Counted from the stretch's first letter, positions 1 to 11,125 are shown. The stretch is 64,000 bases of DNA from an uncultured Saprospiraceae bacterium (GCA_937928045.1 CALFWO010000027.1:114035-178034); one strand, 5' to 3'. Numbers and translations: made by a program. The notes: a model not told the origin generated them from the letters alone.

Positions 1-2450
1 TCAAAATACTGAATACTTGCAGGATCGTTTAAGTCTGCTGTTTCTACAAAATCAAATAACGCGGAGTAAATATCATCAGTTCCTTCTTTGACGGTTTGCC
101 ACGGAATACCGGGACTTTTAATTACATCTAGATCGTCTTCATCTAAATCATAAATTGCCTCAAAGTATTCACCCGAGAATTTTTCTCGTAGATTATGTAT
201 TCCCCAGAATTCGCCATTTAAGAAAACCAAAGTTGGAATTCCTTCAAGCATATCAAGATCCAATTGGCCAATAACCAACTGCTGATTTAGCATATCTCTG
301 AATCCCATTCTAATGAAATCTTGTCCAGAGTTTCTCAACTTAAGTCGTTGGTAGTTCTCATGATCTCTAGTCGGATAGAGTTCATATTCAATGGCTTCAT
401 CCCCATATGTTTTTTCCCGAAGGTTAATCCCCAAACTTTTCATTGCGTTATTTCGACTACAAACGCCGTTGATTTCAATACCAGCATTTACATCCCAAGC
501 TAGACTTCCGTCGGTGGTAAACATTTTAAAGTTGGCGGGACGTTCCCAGTCTTGAGCCCAGTTTACCGGATATGGTGCACAATATTGTTGGACGCCGTTT
601 GTACCATCAACATAAATTCCAATTTCATCATCAAAGAAATTATCTGGATCGGTCGTGATGAAAATCACATCCATATTTGGTGTTTCATTAATTAAATACG
701 CTTCGTTTGCTGGAGCTGAATTAGCTGAGCCAGATTTTGTAGCGATAGCTCTAACTGCTGAATTTTGAGTGATTGAAATAGGACCATTGTAAGTCGCGCT
801 ATTTTGATCTGGATCAGAACCATCTAGTGTATATTTAATACTAACACTTGCGTCTGGGTGCGTAATGCTTATAGTTTGTGTGCCAGAATAAACACCACTT
901 GCTAAATCAACAACTGGAGGTGCTAGATATAACAAAGAACCATTGTTGCTTCCGTTTGCTGTTGGAGTTCCTACTTTAACAAAATCTCCGGTTCCGTTTG
1001 GAATTCTAGCAAAAGAACTTTCAAAGGCAATATCTTCAAAATCCACTCTATCTAAGGTTTCAAATCCTGTTGCTGTTTGTTGCGAAAGTACAGCGCTTTC
1101 TCCTGACGCTTTGAAAGAGAAATCAGCATGCAAAGGACCATCTTCGAGATCTTTATCACAGAAAATAGTCAAGTAACCACCGGCAGGAATGCTCAATCCA
1201 GGAGGTATTTGCCATTTGTCTGGAGAGGAAGCCTTATCTGAAAGGTATAATCCACCAACAGGTATTGCTTCGTTTGTGGTATTGTAAAGTTCAACCCAAT
1301 CTTCTCTTTTCCCTTCTTCATCCAAATAGTCAGAGGCAAATGGAGCGACTTCATTAATAACTACGCCCGATATCGGAGTCGTGTTTAATTCTACTTCCGC
1401 ATCAATGACTAATCTTGCTGCTAAATTTGCATTCTTATTGAAGGAGATGGCAGTTCTTTGTCCGGTTCCATCAATTACAAAAGTCATGGCAGCACCTTCT
1501 GTCCAAGCACCACTGTTCAAAATTTCTTGAACTACTGCTGATAAGTCTGGTGAACGTTGGTCTGCTCCAGATTCGTTCAGATTCGTCCATGCTGCTGGCT
1601 GCCAGTTAACAGATGTATTTGATAAATTTCTGCTTGAGATACTTTCAAAATCAGAATTGAAGCTTTCAGAAGCCCCAATTTCGCCTCTTATATTTAAGCT
1701 TGTTGGTTCTGTATTGACTTCATCAACATAGAATTCGAGATAGGCACTTGTTACTGTGGAACTAGACGGAAGTAGAACATTTTGGAAACGGAAACCTGTT
1801 GTCAAATTAGAACCATTGTCATTGACCATTTCAATGTCAGATGACCCAAGGATCATAAATCCACTCGGAAATTCTTCAGCGTCATCATTGCCGCTTGATA
1901 TTTGAAGATCTAAAGAAATAGAAGTTGTAGGGTTGCTAGGGTCGGCAACATTTTCTGCCAAAGGAGATGGTGTGCTAAAGAATGAAAAATCTGAGGCGCC
2001 GTCTGTTGTTCTTCCATAAGAAACATCTGTTGATTGTCCAGGGAAAGTCAACGAAGCGACTACGGTTGTTCCATTGGCAGCTGTAAGTGTCAAGGATTCT
2101 CCGCCGCCTCCTAATTTTAAATTTACATGATTAGCACCTTGATCAATATCCTTATCTGCCCACAAGATTAGATATCCTCCGGCTGGTACAGTAGTTAATG
2201 CTGCATTAGAATTTTGAATCTGGTATAAAAGAGGATCAAGTGGATCGTCGGAAATGTAATAGTCAGCTAAATTTACCGCAGCACTTCCTTCATTGTAAAT
2301 TTCAATCCAATCTTCGAATTCACCAGCCTGATCAGTTAAGCCGGTATCATTTGAAGCGAGAATTTCATTGATGTGAATTTGTGCAGAACTATTTAAAGTA
2401 GCGAAAAGGAAAGTGAAGACACATCCTATAAGATAGAATTTGTTGAGCAT
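1..2450 (-). CDS. CotH-kinase / lamin-tail domain secreted protein, C-terminus missing
   Basis: Large secreted protein that runs off the left edge: 816 codons from the ATG at 2450 are present and there is no stop. Seen in translation: a signal peptide (residues 1-22, ending SSAQ), a lamin-tail domain (about 23-140, with INEILASN and EDWIEIYN), a beta-rich domain (about 200-350), a second lamin-tail domain (about 362-480, INEVAPFASD and EDWVELYN), a chitobiase/Fn3-associated segment (about 505-545, IKYTLDGSDP) and the start of a CotH-like domain (from about 590) with its hallmark NGEFWGIHNLREK at about 744-756. CotH-family proteins are atypical secreted kinases; in Bacteroidetes this layout usually ends in a T9SS sorting domain, which would lie outside the window. 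The substrate is unknown. Lamin-tail domains are probably adhesive or structural. The start is supported by the signal peptide beginning directly after it. Confidence 0.85.
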   Translation of the reverse strand, partial: MLNKFYLIGCVFTFLFATLNSSAQIHINEILASNDTGLTDQAGEFEDWIEIYNEGSAAVNLADYYISDDPLDPLLYQIQNSNAALTTVPAGGYLILWADKDIDQGANHVNLKLGGGGESLTLTAANGTTVVASLTFPGQSTDVSYGRTTDGASDFSFFSTPSPLAENVADPSNPTTSISLDLQISSGNDDAEEFPSGFMILGSSDIEMVNDNGSNLTTGFRFQNVLLPSSSTVTSAYLEFYVDEVNTEPTSLNIRGEIGASESFNSDFESISSRNLSNTSVNWQPAAWTNLNESGADQRSPDLSAVVQEILNSGAWTEGAAMTFVIDGTGQRTAISFNKNANLAARLVIDAEVELNTTPISGVVINEVAPFASDYLDEEGKREDWVELYNTTNEAIPVGGLYLSDKASSPDKWQIPPGLSIPAGGYLTIFCDKDLEDGPLHADFSFKASGESAVLSQQTATGFETLDRVDFEDIAFESSFARIPNGTGDFVKVGTPTANGSNNGSLLYLAPPVVDLASGVYSGTQTISITHPDASVSIKYTLDGSDPDQNSATYNGPISITQNSAVRAIATKSGSANSAPANEAYLINETPNMDVIFITTDPDNFFDDEIGIYVDGTNGVQQYCAPYPVNWAQDWERPANFKMFTTDGSLAWDVNAGIEINGVCSRNNAMKSLGINLREKTYGDEAIEYELYPTRDHENYQRLKLRNSGQDFIRMGFRDMLNQQLVIGQLDLDMLEGIPTLVFLNGEFWGIHNLREKFSGEYFEAIYDLDEDDLDVIKSPGIPWQTVKEGTDDIYSALFDFVETADLNDPASIQYF

Positions 2451-2613
2451 GGTTTGTGTTTTTGTTCTGAGTCGTGAATGTCCTCTTCTCAGATCAGAGT
2501 AAGATAAGACAAAAGAAGGTCAAAGGAAATTTTCTATAGAATTTTAGCTGTTTTGGGTTAGAGAACACATATGGATAAAACACAGACGAAGTTTGAGAAA
2601 ACATTGATGGTAA

Positions 2614-3579
2614 TCAATCAAGGTTTTTAGTGATTTGCGGGAGAATTACATCCGCATGGATTCTCGTATTCTCTATGAATAACTTGCTTGTTTGAAGCCC
2701 AGCATTTATTACGCCAGCCAAGTATACTCCAGGTAGATTAGACTCTAAGGTCTTTTCATTTAGCTTTGGAGTTTTGAATTCGTCTGCATTGAATAGAATG
2801 CCTAAATTTTCTAAAAATTCGTAGTTAGGTTTATAACCCGTCATGGCAAGAACAAAATCATTAGGATATTCAATGATTCCTTTTGGCGTCTGAATAAGGA
2901 GGAAGTCTTTAAAAATTTCCACAACTTCTGATTCAAAAAATGCTTTAATACTTCCCTCCGCAATTCTGTTTTCGATGTTTGGTTTAATCCAATATTTTAC
3001 TTTTTTATAGATGTGAGGCTTTCTAACAATCATCGTAACATCAGCTCCTTTTTGATAACACTCTAAGGCAACATCGCAGCCAGAGTTTGCTGCTCCAATT
3101 ACAGCTAACTTTTGACCAATATATGAATGAGGTTCATCATAAAAATGTTTGACTTTTGAAAGTTCTTCTCCAGGAATATTTAATAACCTTGGGGTGTCAT
3201 AAAAACCGGTCGCTACAATAACTTTTTTTGTCGAGTATTTACCTTTACTAGTATTGATGTTATAGCAATTTTTGTCAGGCTTCATTGTTTGAACTGTCTC
3301 ATAGTAGTTGATTTTTAAATCCCATTTTTCTTGAACTCGACGAAAGTATTCTAGGGATTCTCTTCGGGTAGGTTTATCTGTGTGACTTATAAAAGGGACT
3401 TCTCCAATTTCCAACAATTTGGAAGTGGAAAAAAAGGTCATGTTGGTTGGGAAATTGTATAAGGAATTTACTAGCACTCCCTTTTCAATAATCAAGTAAT
3501 TTAGTTCAGCTTTCTCCGCGGCAATTCCACAACAAAGTCCGATTGGCCCAGCGCCAATAATTATGAGATCGTAAACCAC
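2614..3579 (-). CDS. ypdA: YpdA-family FAD/NAD(P)-dependent oxidoreductase (putative bacillithiol disulfide reductase)
   Basis: Soluble flavoprotein of 321 residues, the usual length of YpdA. It has an N-terminal FAD Rossmann motif GAGPIG (9-14), the family stretch NFPTNMTFFSTS (about 42-53), an ATGFYDTP motif (123-130) and a second Rossmann motif GAANSG (162-167) for NAD(P)H. It lacks the CxxC of thioredoxin reductases, as YpdA does. YpdA/Bdr reduces bacillithiol disulfide with NADPH in Firmicutes; the same role here is inferred from the family and from a BstA-like gene at 12546-13076. The start is GTG (no ATG lies before the FAD motif). It follows the 478-residue protein by 14 bases, so the two are probably cotranscribed. 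Confidence 0.85.
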   Translation of the reverse strand: MVYDLIIIGAGPIGLCCGIAAEKAELNYLIIEKGVLVNSLYNFPTNMTFFSTSKLLEIGEVPFISHTDKPTRRESLEYFRRVQEKWDLKINYYETVQTMKPDKNCYNINTSKGKYSTKKVIVATGFYDTPRLLNIPGEELSKVKHFYDEPHSYIGQKLAVIGAANSGCDVALECYQKGADVTMIVRKPHIYKKVKYWIKPNIENRIAEGSIKAFFESEVVEIFKDFLLIQTPKGIIEYPNDFVLAMTGYKPNYEFLENLGILFNADEFKTPKLNEKTLESNLPGVYLAGVINAGLQTSKLFIENTRIHADVILPQITKNLD

Positions 3580-3593
3580 AAATTTATTTTTAG

Positions 3594-5030
3594 TTAATAA
3601 CTAACTCTTACGAGCCGCAGTCGATTTCTTCGTTCGCTTGGAATTAATAATTCACTTGGACTTAATTGCATCGCATCTTTAAATCTTAATTTTAAATCTT
3701 GAGAAGCGGTGCTAAAAACAGCATTGCGATCGGAATATCCAGAAGCTTTAATTATGTACTCGCTGACAGTCGTTTCATTTTTAATGTCGTCATTGAATAT
3801 TAGCCTTAACTGAGAAGGTGTTGAAAACAAAAAAAATGAAGAGAAAATAGCACCATCGTCTTGGGAGTATTGCTTTTTGTGAAATACTTCTTGCCACAAA
3901 AGTTCTCCAATTGGACTAAAGGACAATGCAAGGATGTCATCATAATAGTAGTCAATAATAAAACCTTGTCCATCGCGAGAATAGATTCCTCTTCCTCCTG
4001 AAGCCGATCTGCGCTCTACAATTCTATTCCGTTCCAATAAGACCAACAGGCCTCCATCTCTTTTCTTGATAATTTCCGAAACATTGACATCAGAAATACC
4101 TTTCTCTTCGTTGGTTGGTGGGCGACTCAAATTGTTTAAAAAAACAGGATCGAATTCCATTTCCATAAATTCTGCATCACCGAGATTCCGATCTACTTTA
4201 AAGGTGAAAATTCCGCCAGTCCGCGCTCGGGAATTTTCTGAGTAAAGGCCTGCGCAAGTAAGATTATTGTTTTTGTTGTCAATAGAAAATTCAAGGTCAT
4301 AGGTCATGTATTTATCAATAAAATAAACCTTAGATTTCTGGCCGTTTTCTCTAGGTCCATTGACTGTATAGAACTCGAGTCTGTGTTCGTCAAGTTTGGA
4401 TTTCCTATTGTCTTTTTCTTGAATATAATAGCAGTTGACATTATTATCTACCAAGAAAAATTCTGAAGCTTTTGGTTCCATTATTTTATCCGGACGAATA
4501 CTGTTTTCCCATAAGAACTCCATAGTCTCAAGATTGAAAGCGTAGAGTTGTAAAAAAGTTTGCTTTTCTACTGTTGAAAGGACAATTTTCTTTCTGTCTT
4601 CAGAGAGATGAGTGTTGAAATTTTGAGAATACCAAGTATTTCCAAGGTTAAAAAAGGAAATCGAATCTGTGAGGTTAGCAGCTGGATCATATTTGGCAGC
4701 CTTAAGGTAATTCTTGCCTTTTTGCCGATATTGATAAATAACAACGAAGTTGTCTTTCTGCGGGACTACTTCAATAATCTTAGGGTTTTTTTTGTCTAAA
4801 ACGATTTCTTTTTTCCAACTTAATCGTAGTTTTTCATCAAAAGCTTGAATTTCATAATTGTCTCCTCCTCTCAGCCTAAAAAGTAAAAAGCGATTACTCA
4901 TTTTACCAATAAGCTCATAGCCGTCATCTGAACGCAAAGCAAGTTCTTCTGAAACAGTTACTGTTTGTGAAAATACAGAAGTACCTAAAAAGATGAAGAG
5001 CCAAGTAAGAAGAAAACTGTTTTTTTTCAT
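3594..5030 (-). CDS. secreted beta-rich protein of unknown function
   Basis: A 478-residue protein I do not recognise. It starts with a clear signal peptide (MKKNSFLL..., cleavage near residue 21, FSQ/T), so it is exported to the periplasm or envelope. The rest is rich in alternating hydrophobic/polar strands with repeated short phrases of the type 'YEIQAFDEKLRLSWKKE' and 'LETMEFLWENS', which suggests a beta-propeller-like fold, but no repeat is clean enough to name. A basic, Gly/Arg-rich loop (RRSASGGRGIYSRDGQGF) lies near residues 337-355. No T9SS sorting domain or lipobox is visible. It sits between the T9SS protein upstream (60 bases away) and ypdA downstream (14 bases). Confidence 0.7.
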   Translation of the reverse strand: MKKNSFLLTWLFIFLGTSVFSQTVTVSEELALRSDDGYELIGKMSNRFLLFRLRGGDNYEIQAFDEKLRLSWKKEIVLDKKNPKIIEVVPQKDNFVVIYQYRQKGKNYLKAAKYDPAANLTDSISFFNLGNTWYSQNFNTHLSEDRKKIVLSTVEKQTFLQLYAFNLETMEFLWENSIRPDKIMEPKASEFFLVDNNVNCYYIQEKDNRKSKLDEHRLEFYTVNGPRENGQKSKVYFIDKYMTYDLEFSIDNKNNNLTCAGLYSENSRARTGGIFTFKVDRNLGDAEFMEMEFDPVFLNNLSRPPTNEEKGISDVNVSEIIKKRDGGLLVLLERNRIVERRSASGGRGIYSRDGQGFIIDYYYDDILALSFSPIGELLWQEVFHKKQYSQDDGAIFSSFFLFSTPSQLRLIFNDDIKNETTVSEYIIKASGYSDRNAVFSTASQDLKLRFKDAMQLSPSELLIPSERRNRLRLVRVSY

Positions 5031-5090
5031 CCAATATATTTTGAAGTCTTAATCATAAATATAAGCTAAACAGAGCAGTATTTCGAGTGA

Positions 5091-6839
5091 CTATCTTATT
5101 AACAAGAAAGCACCTTCTTTGGTTTGAACTTCACCATCCGGTTGAACCACAGTAATGGAGTATAAATATCCACCCATAGGCATTTCTTGTAAACCGTTTC
5201 TACCATCCCAACCCAAAAGGTAATTGTCTGTTTCGAAAATCATTGCTCCCCAGCGATTGAATATCTTCATATCAAATTCGATTCCTTCATCGAATAGTAT
5301 GAGCGGCTTAAATTGAGTATTGACACCACCTGGAGAAAACGCATTGGGCACCAATATCCCTGATGGTTGTCGAACGCAAATTTGATTTGATTTAGCGGTG
5401 TTGGTGACCAAAGTTCCATCCGGTTGTAGAATGCTAAAATCCGCGGTTACATAATAGCAGATTTCAGCTTGTGACGGTTCGTTCGCATCTGCAAAATCAA
5501 AATGACTCTGGGATTGATTGTCTAGAAGGACAACTTCTTCAGATCCTGTAGGTGTCAACCGCCAAAGATGATATTCTAAAAGTGTAGCTCCATCAATGTC
5601 AAGAGCAGTCCAGTTTAAGGCATTTTGCAATGGTATTTCTGTTGGCGTACCAGTTAAGAAAATAGACGAGCCAATGTTTGAGCTAAATTCTCTACCACAG
5701 TCATCAATGGTCGTTATACCATAAAAAGTTTTTCCTAAACTACCATCAGAGGTCGGATCAATTCTAGTTGTATTGTTACCAACAAGAATTCCTGGCAATC
5801 CGGAAAAACTTGTTGACAATTGATCTGATTGGCTTCCTCTTCGAAATTCGAACGAATTAATTTCAATATCTGTTTCCCAATACCAAGTGAGTTCAATTGT
5901 GTTATCCGAACGAACACTTATATTTTCAATTTGCAAAACATCGACAGGATCTACTATGTCTGGTGTTACACAAAAAGTATTGGATCTACTTGAAAGATTG
6001 GAGCCAGATGAAATTGCCTCAATAAAAATACAATATTCTATTCCTGAAGAAATGTTGTCCACTAAAAAGACGCTATCCGTTCCGGCTGCTGTCCCAACTT
6101 TTTGAGGAGTTACTCCAGCAGCAGAAACATAAATATCGTAAGATTGAACCGGATCACTCCACCCAATATAAGGCGTCCATTCTATCTCTATTTGTTCATC
6201 GCAATCACTTGCGCCACCCTTAAGGAATATTGTCTCATGTTTATTATTAAAGTTACTTGTATTTCCACAAGGGTCTAAGCCAACAACAAAATAGCCAACG
6301 GGAGCATCTGAAGGCATTGCCACCAAATCGGTTAGATTGTTTGCTAAAGCTGAAACGGTATCAATAGGCATTGAACCTTGTGCTGTTATCCTATAAATAA
6401 TGTATCCATTTACTTGAGGAGAAGAACTAAAATTCCAGATGACTTGTACAGCATCATTTTGTACAGTAATAAAAGAGATTACGGCATCCACAATTGGTAG
6501 ATTGGACAGGGTGTCTGAATTTAGGATGGTCTCACCGGGACAATCGTATACATGTCTCAAATAATAGTAACGATCTTCTCCAGTATTGTTCATATGGAAA
6601 AATTGATCAACCGTAGGATCGGTAATGGTTGTTAACAGTGTGAAAGGCCCAGTTGGTGTATTGCTAATGTAAACTTCGGTGCTTAGAAAAGGGCCGCAAG
6701 TATTTGGGGTTGGTTGCCAAAAAAGGGTATCAGATAACATACAATCAAAGTCAGGTGGAAAGACCTGACCTTTCGCCTGCTGGACAACGAATCCGCTAAG
6801 TAGCAAAAGACTAAAAATGTATCTATTCCTTAACTTCAT
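5091..6839 (-). CDS. fibronectin-type-III-like secreted protein with T9SS type B sorting domain
   Basis: Exported protein of 582 residues. A signal peptide (1-25, ending AKG) is followed by several Fn3-like repeats of about 95-110 residues (recurring phrases such as EIEWTPYIGWSDPVQSYDIY, IELTWYWETDIEINSFEF and ALNWTALDIDGATLLEYHLW). The last 85 residues or so form the gliding-motility-associated type B sorting domain: PNAFSPGGVNTQFKP, then MKIFNRWGAMIFETDNYLLGWDG and a final YSITVVQPDGEVQTKEGAFLLIR-like strand. Type B domains direct export through the type IX secretion system and usually release to medium or surface. The function is unknown, probably surface adhesion. It overlaps the end of the upstream lipoprotein gene by 17 bases, so the two are translationally coupled. 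Confidence 0.88.
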   Translation of the reverse strand: MKLRNRYIFSLLLLSGFVVQQAKGQVFPPDFDCMLSDTLFWQPTPNTCGPFLSTEVYISNTPTGPFTLLTTITDPTVDQFFHMNNTGEDRYYYLRHVYDCPGETILNSDTLSNLPIVDAVISFITVQNDAVQVIWNFSSSPQVNGYIIYRITAQGSMPIDTVSALANNLTDLVAMPSDAPVGYFVVGLDPCGNTSNFNNKHETIFLKGGASDCDEQIEIEWTPYIGWSDPVQSYDIYVSAAGVTPQKVGTAAGTDSVFLVDNISSGIEYCIFIEAISSGSNLSSRSNTFCVTPDIVDPVDVLQIENISVRSDNTIELTWYWETDIEINSFEFRRGSQSDQLSTSFSGLPGILVGNNTTRIDPTSDGSLGKTFYGITTIDDCGREFSSNIGSSIFLTGTPTEIPLQNALNWTALDIDGATLLEYHLWRLTPTGSEEVVLLDNQSQSHFDFADANEPSQAEICYYVTADFSILQPDGTLVTNTAKSNQICVRQPSGILVPNAFSPGGVNTQFKPLILFDEGIEFDMKIFNRWGAMIFETDNYLLGWDGRNGLQEMPMGGYLYSITVVQPDGEVQTKEGAFLLIR

Positions 6840-7560
6840 ATTGCTTGTTAAATTTCTCTTCTAATTGGGCCATTGGGTAAATATCTACGAGCTGATACTG
6901 AAGCTGTAAATCTTTACTGATCTCTTTATTGTAATAAACGAGGCCAATGTCCTTTGCGTATATTTCCAGACCATTGTATTCAGCTTCTAGATGGCCTTCT
7001 CTCTCATCATCGATCAATTCCTTCAAAGAGAACTGAATCGCTGGTTTGTCCTCGCCTTTAAAGCGATATTTTATTTTTCCCGCATATTGCTTATTTCTCA
7101 CAAGGCTTGTTTTGTGAAAAGGTTCCTCGCTAAAAAGCCAACTAAGCTCAGTGACTAGGATGCTTGTACTGTCCTTAAGCTGAAAGGGAAAACCATTAGG
7201 AGAACCGATATTAGCATCAATTCGCTCCTCTTTCCCAGTTGAATCCGTTACGTAAAGGAAATAATCTTTAAATATGGTGCCGGTTTCGAAGACCTGTTCT
7301 CTATAAAATTGACGAACCTTTAAATTTTGATCGTAGTAGTTACCAGTATGTTGCCAGCCATTTTCGTCTTTAACACTTTTATGAAACCAATATTCTGTGG
7401 TCAAACTATCGCCGCCAGTGCTTTGATATTCATAGACTAGGCCTTCTTCAAGCAAGTCATAAGGGAAATAATAGCTTGAAACGTCTAAATAATTGGGAGC
7501 TTTGCCACAATTAGCGAAAAATACAAGAAGCGGAAGAAAAAATATTAATCTGTTTTTCAC
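6823..7560 (-). CDS. putative lipoprotein of unknown function
   Basis: The open frame extends to a TTG at 7617, but the first 19 codons look non-signal; I prefer the GTG at 7560, which puts VKNRL plus a hydrophobic stretch directly before a cysteine (FFANC/GK), a plausible although atypical lipobox (Asn at -1). The mature part (about 225 residues) is hydrophilic with beta-strand character and ends in EKFNKQYEVKE; it resembles no family I can name. Phrases such as YYFPYDLLEEGLVYEYQS suggest a secreted beta-sandwich or a LolA/LppX-like fold, but that is a guess. Its stop overlaps the start of the Fn3/T9SS gene by 17 bases. It is divergent from secA. Confidence 0.65.
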   Translation of the reverse strand: MKNRLIFFLPLLVFFANCGKAPNYLDVSSYYFPYDLLEEGLVYEYQSTGGDSLTTEYWFHKSVKDENGWQHTGNYYDQNLKVRQFYREQVFETGTIFKDYFLYVTDSTGKEERIDANIGSPNGFPFQLKDSTSILVTELSWLFSEEPFHKTSLVRNKQYAGKIKYRFKGEDKPAIQFSLKELIDDEREGHLEAEYNGLEIYAKDIGLVYYNKEISKDLQLQYQLVDIYPMAQLEEKFNKQYEVKE

Positions 7561-7708
7561 GTCATTAATTAGATAAAACTGCCCAACTGGCAGAAAAGAG
7601 AAAATATTATTTAGCAAACTGCGCCATATTGGCGTTTATTATCTTAATCTTACCATTGGTATAGATTCTGAGGTAAGTAATAAGCCGGTAAGGCAGTGCA
7701 AATATATT

Positions 7709-7716
7709 TATCTTTG
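7709..7716 (+). promoter_or_regulatory. candidate -7 box for secA
   Basis: TATCTTTG fits the Bacteroidetes -7 consensus TAnnTTTG and lies 54 bases before the secA ATG. No TTG lies at the expected -33 distance, so support rests on the -7 element and position only. Confidence 0.4.
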
Positions 7717-7770
7717 AATTTCGTTTCATAGACAACCCGAATTCCTTTTTGGAATTCAATATTCAATTTT

Positions 7771-10700
7771 ATGTTTGATTTCATTTCAAAATCCATTAAG
7801 AAGGTTTTTGGTACCAAATACGACCGTGATTTCGCGGAATATAGTCCTAGAATTGCAGAAATAAGCGAAGCTTATGAAAAGTTAAGCAATGTGTCGAACG
7901 ATGAGCTTAGAAATAAAACCATCGATTTTCGACAACGTATTGCCGAACATTTGGCTGGTATCGATCAAGATATTCGAGAAACTAAGGAACAAGCTTCCAA
8001 TGAATCCGATCTGAACACAAAGGAAGGTCTGTTTGCAGAAATAGACAAGCTTAAAAAAGATAGGGATACCCACTTAGAAGAAATCCTCAAAGAAATATTG
8101 CCAGAAGCATTTGCCGTTGTGAAAGAATCTGCTAGAAGATTTAGTAACAATTCGACTATTGAAACTACGGCAACCCAGAGAGATAGAGATATTGCAGCGG
8201 ATCCAAAAAAGAATTATGTAACCATTGAAGGCGATAAGGCTATTTGGAAAAATAGTTGGGTTGCAGCTGGAGGAGAGATTACATGGAACATGGTTCATTA
8301 CGATGTTCAGTTGATCGGAGGAATGGTGTTGCATGACGGGAAGATCGCGGAGATGGCAACAGGGGAAGGGAAAACCTTAGTTGCGACCTTACCGGCTTAT
8401 TTGAATGGACTTACAGGCGAAGGTGTTCATGTTATCACGGTAAATAATTATCTGGCCTTAAGAGATTCTGAATGGATCGGACCATTGCTTGAATTTTTAT
8501 TCTTAACTGTAGATTGTATTGATAAATACAAACCGCACTCTCCTGAGAGAAGTCTGGCATACAAGTGTGATGTTACTTATGGTACAAATAATGAATTTGG
8601 TTTTGATTATCTAAGAGACAATATGGTTCGTTCTATGGATGAAAGGGTGCAAAAGAAGCATCACTTTGCCATGATTGATGAAGTCGATTCTGTATTGGTA
8701 GATGATGCACGAACACCGCTAATTATTTCGGGACCAGTTCCAAAAGGATCAGAAATTCAAGAATACGAAGCATTGAAGCCAAGAGTTGAATCCCTTTTAA
8801 ATGCACAAAAGAAATTAGCCTCTGAATATTTAGCTCAAGCCAAAAAACTGTTCAATGAAGGAAATGTTGGTGTTGAAGAAGGAGAAGCAGGAATGGCACT
8901 GTTAAGAGCGCAAAGGGCGTTACCGAAGTATAGACCATTAATCAAATTCTTAAGTGAAGAAGGAGTAAAAGTAGAATTTCAAAAAGCAGAGAATCATTAT
9001 ATGCAGGAGCAATCCAAGAACATGCATATTGTGGATGAGCCTTTACTTTTTACTATTATAGAGAAAACGAGATCTGTAGACCTGACAGAAAGAGGAGCTG
9101 AGTTTTTAGCTCGTGGAGGAGAAGATGCAAATTTCTTTATCATGCCAGATATCACGGAAGGTATGATGGAGATTTCTCAAGACGATACCATCACCGAAGA
9201 AGAAAGATTGGATCAAAGAGAAAATTTGATCAATGATTTTTCTGTAAAGTCAAAACGACTTCACTCGATCAACCAGCTACTGAAGGCATACACGTTGTTT
9301 GAAAAAGATGAAGAATATGTTGTTCTGGATGGGCAAGTGAAAATTGTCGATGAGCAAACGGGTAGAATGATGGAAGGTCGTCGATATTCAGACGGATTAC
9401 ATCAAGCTTTGGAAGCGAAAGAAAATGTCAAGATCGGAGACATTACCCAAACATATGCAACCGTAACGCTTCAGAATTTCTTCAGAATGTATCACAAGCT
9501 TTCGGGAATGACTGGTACTGCAGAAACTGAAGCTGGTGAATTGTGGGAAATTTACAAATTAGATGTTGTTGTAATTCCAACTAACCGTCCCATTGTTAGA
9601 GATGATCGAGAGGATTTGGTTTTCAAAACTGCAAGAGAAAAATTCAATGCTGTAATAGATGAAATAACAAAGTTAAGTGCGGCAGGTAGACCTGTACTTG
9701 TAGGTACTACTTCTGTTGATATTTCTGAGAAGTTAAGTAGAATGCTTCAATTAAGAAATATTAAGCACAATGTTTTGAATGCAAAACAGCATCAGCGAGA
9801 AGCAGAAATAGTTGCAGAAGCTGGATATGCTGGCAATGTAACTATCGCAACGAATATGGCTGGTCGGGGAACTGACATTAAGTTGTCTGAAGAAGTAAAG
9901 CAGGCGGGAGGTTTGGCAATTATTGGAACCGAGCGTCACGACAGTAGAAGGGTTGACAGACAGTTACGTGGACGTGCAGGTAGACAAGGAGATCCGGGAA
10001 GTTCTCAGTTCTATGTTTCGCTGGAAGACAACTTGATGCGTCTTTTCCAATCGGAAAGAATTGCAAAAGTGATGGATAGAATGGGCCATGAGGATGGTGA
10101 GGTGATTCAGCATTCTATGGTTACCAAGTCCATTGAGCGTGCTCAAAAGAAGGTTGAAGAAAATAACTTTGGAATTCGTAAACGTCTCTTGGAATACGAT
10201 GATGTTATGAATATTCAAAGGGAGGCGATTTATAAGAAAAGAGAAAACGCATTATCCGGAGAGCGACTGTCGGTTGATCTTCACAATATGTTTACCGGTT
10301 TGACCGAGGCTATTGTGGATGCTCATCATGGCACAGGAGAATTTGAAGCGTTTAGAACAGATTGTTTAAGGCTTGTTGGAATCGATCCCAATATTGATGC
10401 CGCTGCTTTCCAATCTGCACCAGTCAACGAACTCTACGATTCTTTGCTAGCGCAATTTGAAGAAAAGTACAAACGAAAGTCGGAAGACATTAAGGAAGTC
10501 TTATTGCCTCTAATTACTCAAGTTCAAGAAAACGAAGGACACAAGTACCGACGAATTTCAATTCCTTTTACAGACGGTAGTGCTAAGCAGTTGCCAATTT
10601 CAGCTGGCCTTAAAGAAGGAGTAGAAAGTAAGGGAGATTCTATCATGCTAGATATTGAAAAGGCCATTGCCTTAGCAGTAATCGATGATGAATGGAAAGA

Positions 10701-11115
10701 GCACTTGCGATCTATGGATGAATTGAAAGAATCTGTACAAGCAGCATCCTTTGAGCAGAAAGATCCTTTAGTGATCTACAAAATGGAAGCATTTGACCTT
10801 TTCGAAGGATTGATTCATAGTGTAAATGAGCAGGTAACATCTTATCTCGCAAAAGGAACGGTGATTTTTAGTGACGGAAAAACATTAGAAGAGGCTAAAC
10901 AACAGCGTTCTGATTTCTCTAAGGTTCGAACCAATGAAAATGCTAGATCAGAAGGAGAGGAACGTGCTAGAAGAGCCGCCGCCGCCGCGGGCCAAGGAGG
11001 AAGACCTCCGGTCGAAACTGTTCGCCGCGAGCAGCCAAAAGTTGGAAGGAATGAAGCCTGTCCATGTGGAAGCGGGAAAAAATACAAACACTGTCACGGT
11101 AAAGGAAAAAAATAA
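7771..11115 (+). CDS. secA: preprotein translocase ATPase SecA
   Basis: The motor of the Sec export pathway, pushing unfolded preproteins through SecYEG at the inner membrane. 1114 residues, long for SecA overall but usual for Bacteroidetes, which carry extra sequence in the first nucleotide-binding domain (around 345-450). Visible: Walker A MATGEGKT (195-202), [20 protein letters not shown] with the DEVD box at 303-306, a second NBF with [15 protein letters not shown] and [27 protein letters not shown], and a C-terminal zinc-binding tail [14 protein letters not shown] (1097-1110) that in other bacteria contacts SecB or lipid. A low-complexity Ala/Gly linker precedes the tail. Monocistronic: promoter-like box upstream and a strong hairpin terminator directly downstream. 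Confidence 0.98.
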   Translation: MFDFISKSIKKVFGTKYDRDFAEYSPRIAEISEAYEKLSNVSNDELRNKTIDFRQRIAEHLAGIDQDIRETKEQASNESDLNTKEGLFAEIDKLKKDRDTHLEEILKEILPEAFAVVKESARRFSNNSTIETTATQRDRDIAADPKKNYVTIEGDKAIWKNSWVAAGGEITWNMVHYDVQLIGGMVLHDGKIAEMATGEGKTLVATLPAYLNGLTGEGVHVITVNNYLALRDSEWIGPLLEFLFLTVDCIDKYKPHSPERSLAYKCDVTYGTNNEFGFDYLRDNMVRSMDERVQKKHHFAMIDEVDSVLVDDARTPLIISGPVPKGSEIQEYEALKPRVESLLNAQKKLASEYLAQAKKLFNEGNVGVEEGEAGMALLRAQRALPKYRPLIKFLSEEGVKVEFQKAENHYMQEQSKNMHIVDEPLLFTIIEKTRSVDLTERGAEFLARGGEDANFFIMPDITEGMMEISQDDTITEEERLDQRENLINDFSVKSKRLHSINQLLKAYTLFEKDEEYVVLDGQVKIVDEQTGRMMEGRRYSDGLHQALEAKENVKIGDITQTYATVTLQNFFRMYHKLSGMTGTAETEAGELWEIYKLDVVVIPTNRPIVRDDREDLVFKTAREKFNAVIDEITKLSAAGRPVLVGTTSVDISEKLSRMLQLRNIKHNVLNAKQHQREAEIVAEAGYAGNVTIATNMAGRGTDIKLSEEVKQAGGLAIIGTERHDSRRVDRQLRGRAGRQGDPGSSQFYVSLEDNLMRLFQSERIAKVMDRMGHEDGEVIQHSMVTKSIERAQKKVEENNFGIRKRLLEYDDVMNIQREAIYKKRENALSGERLSVDLHNMFTGLTEAIVDAHHGTGEFEAFRTDCLRLVGIDPNIDAAAFQSAPVNELYDSLLAQFEEKYKRKSEDIKEVLLPLITQVQENEGHKYRRISIPFTDGSAKQLPISAGLKEGVESKGDSIMLDIEKAIALAVIDDEWKEHLRSMDELKESVQAASFEQKDPLVIYKMEAFDLFEGLIHSVNEQVTSYLAKGTVIFSDGKTLEEAKQQRSDFSKVRTNENARSEGEERARRAAAAAGQGGRPPVETVRREQPKVGRNEACPCGSGKKYKHCHGKGKK

Positions 11116-11125
11116 TTGTTGATTT

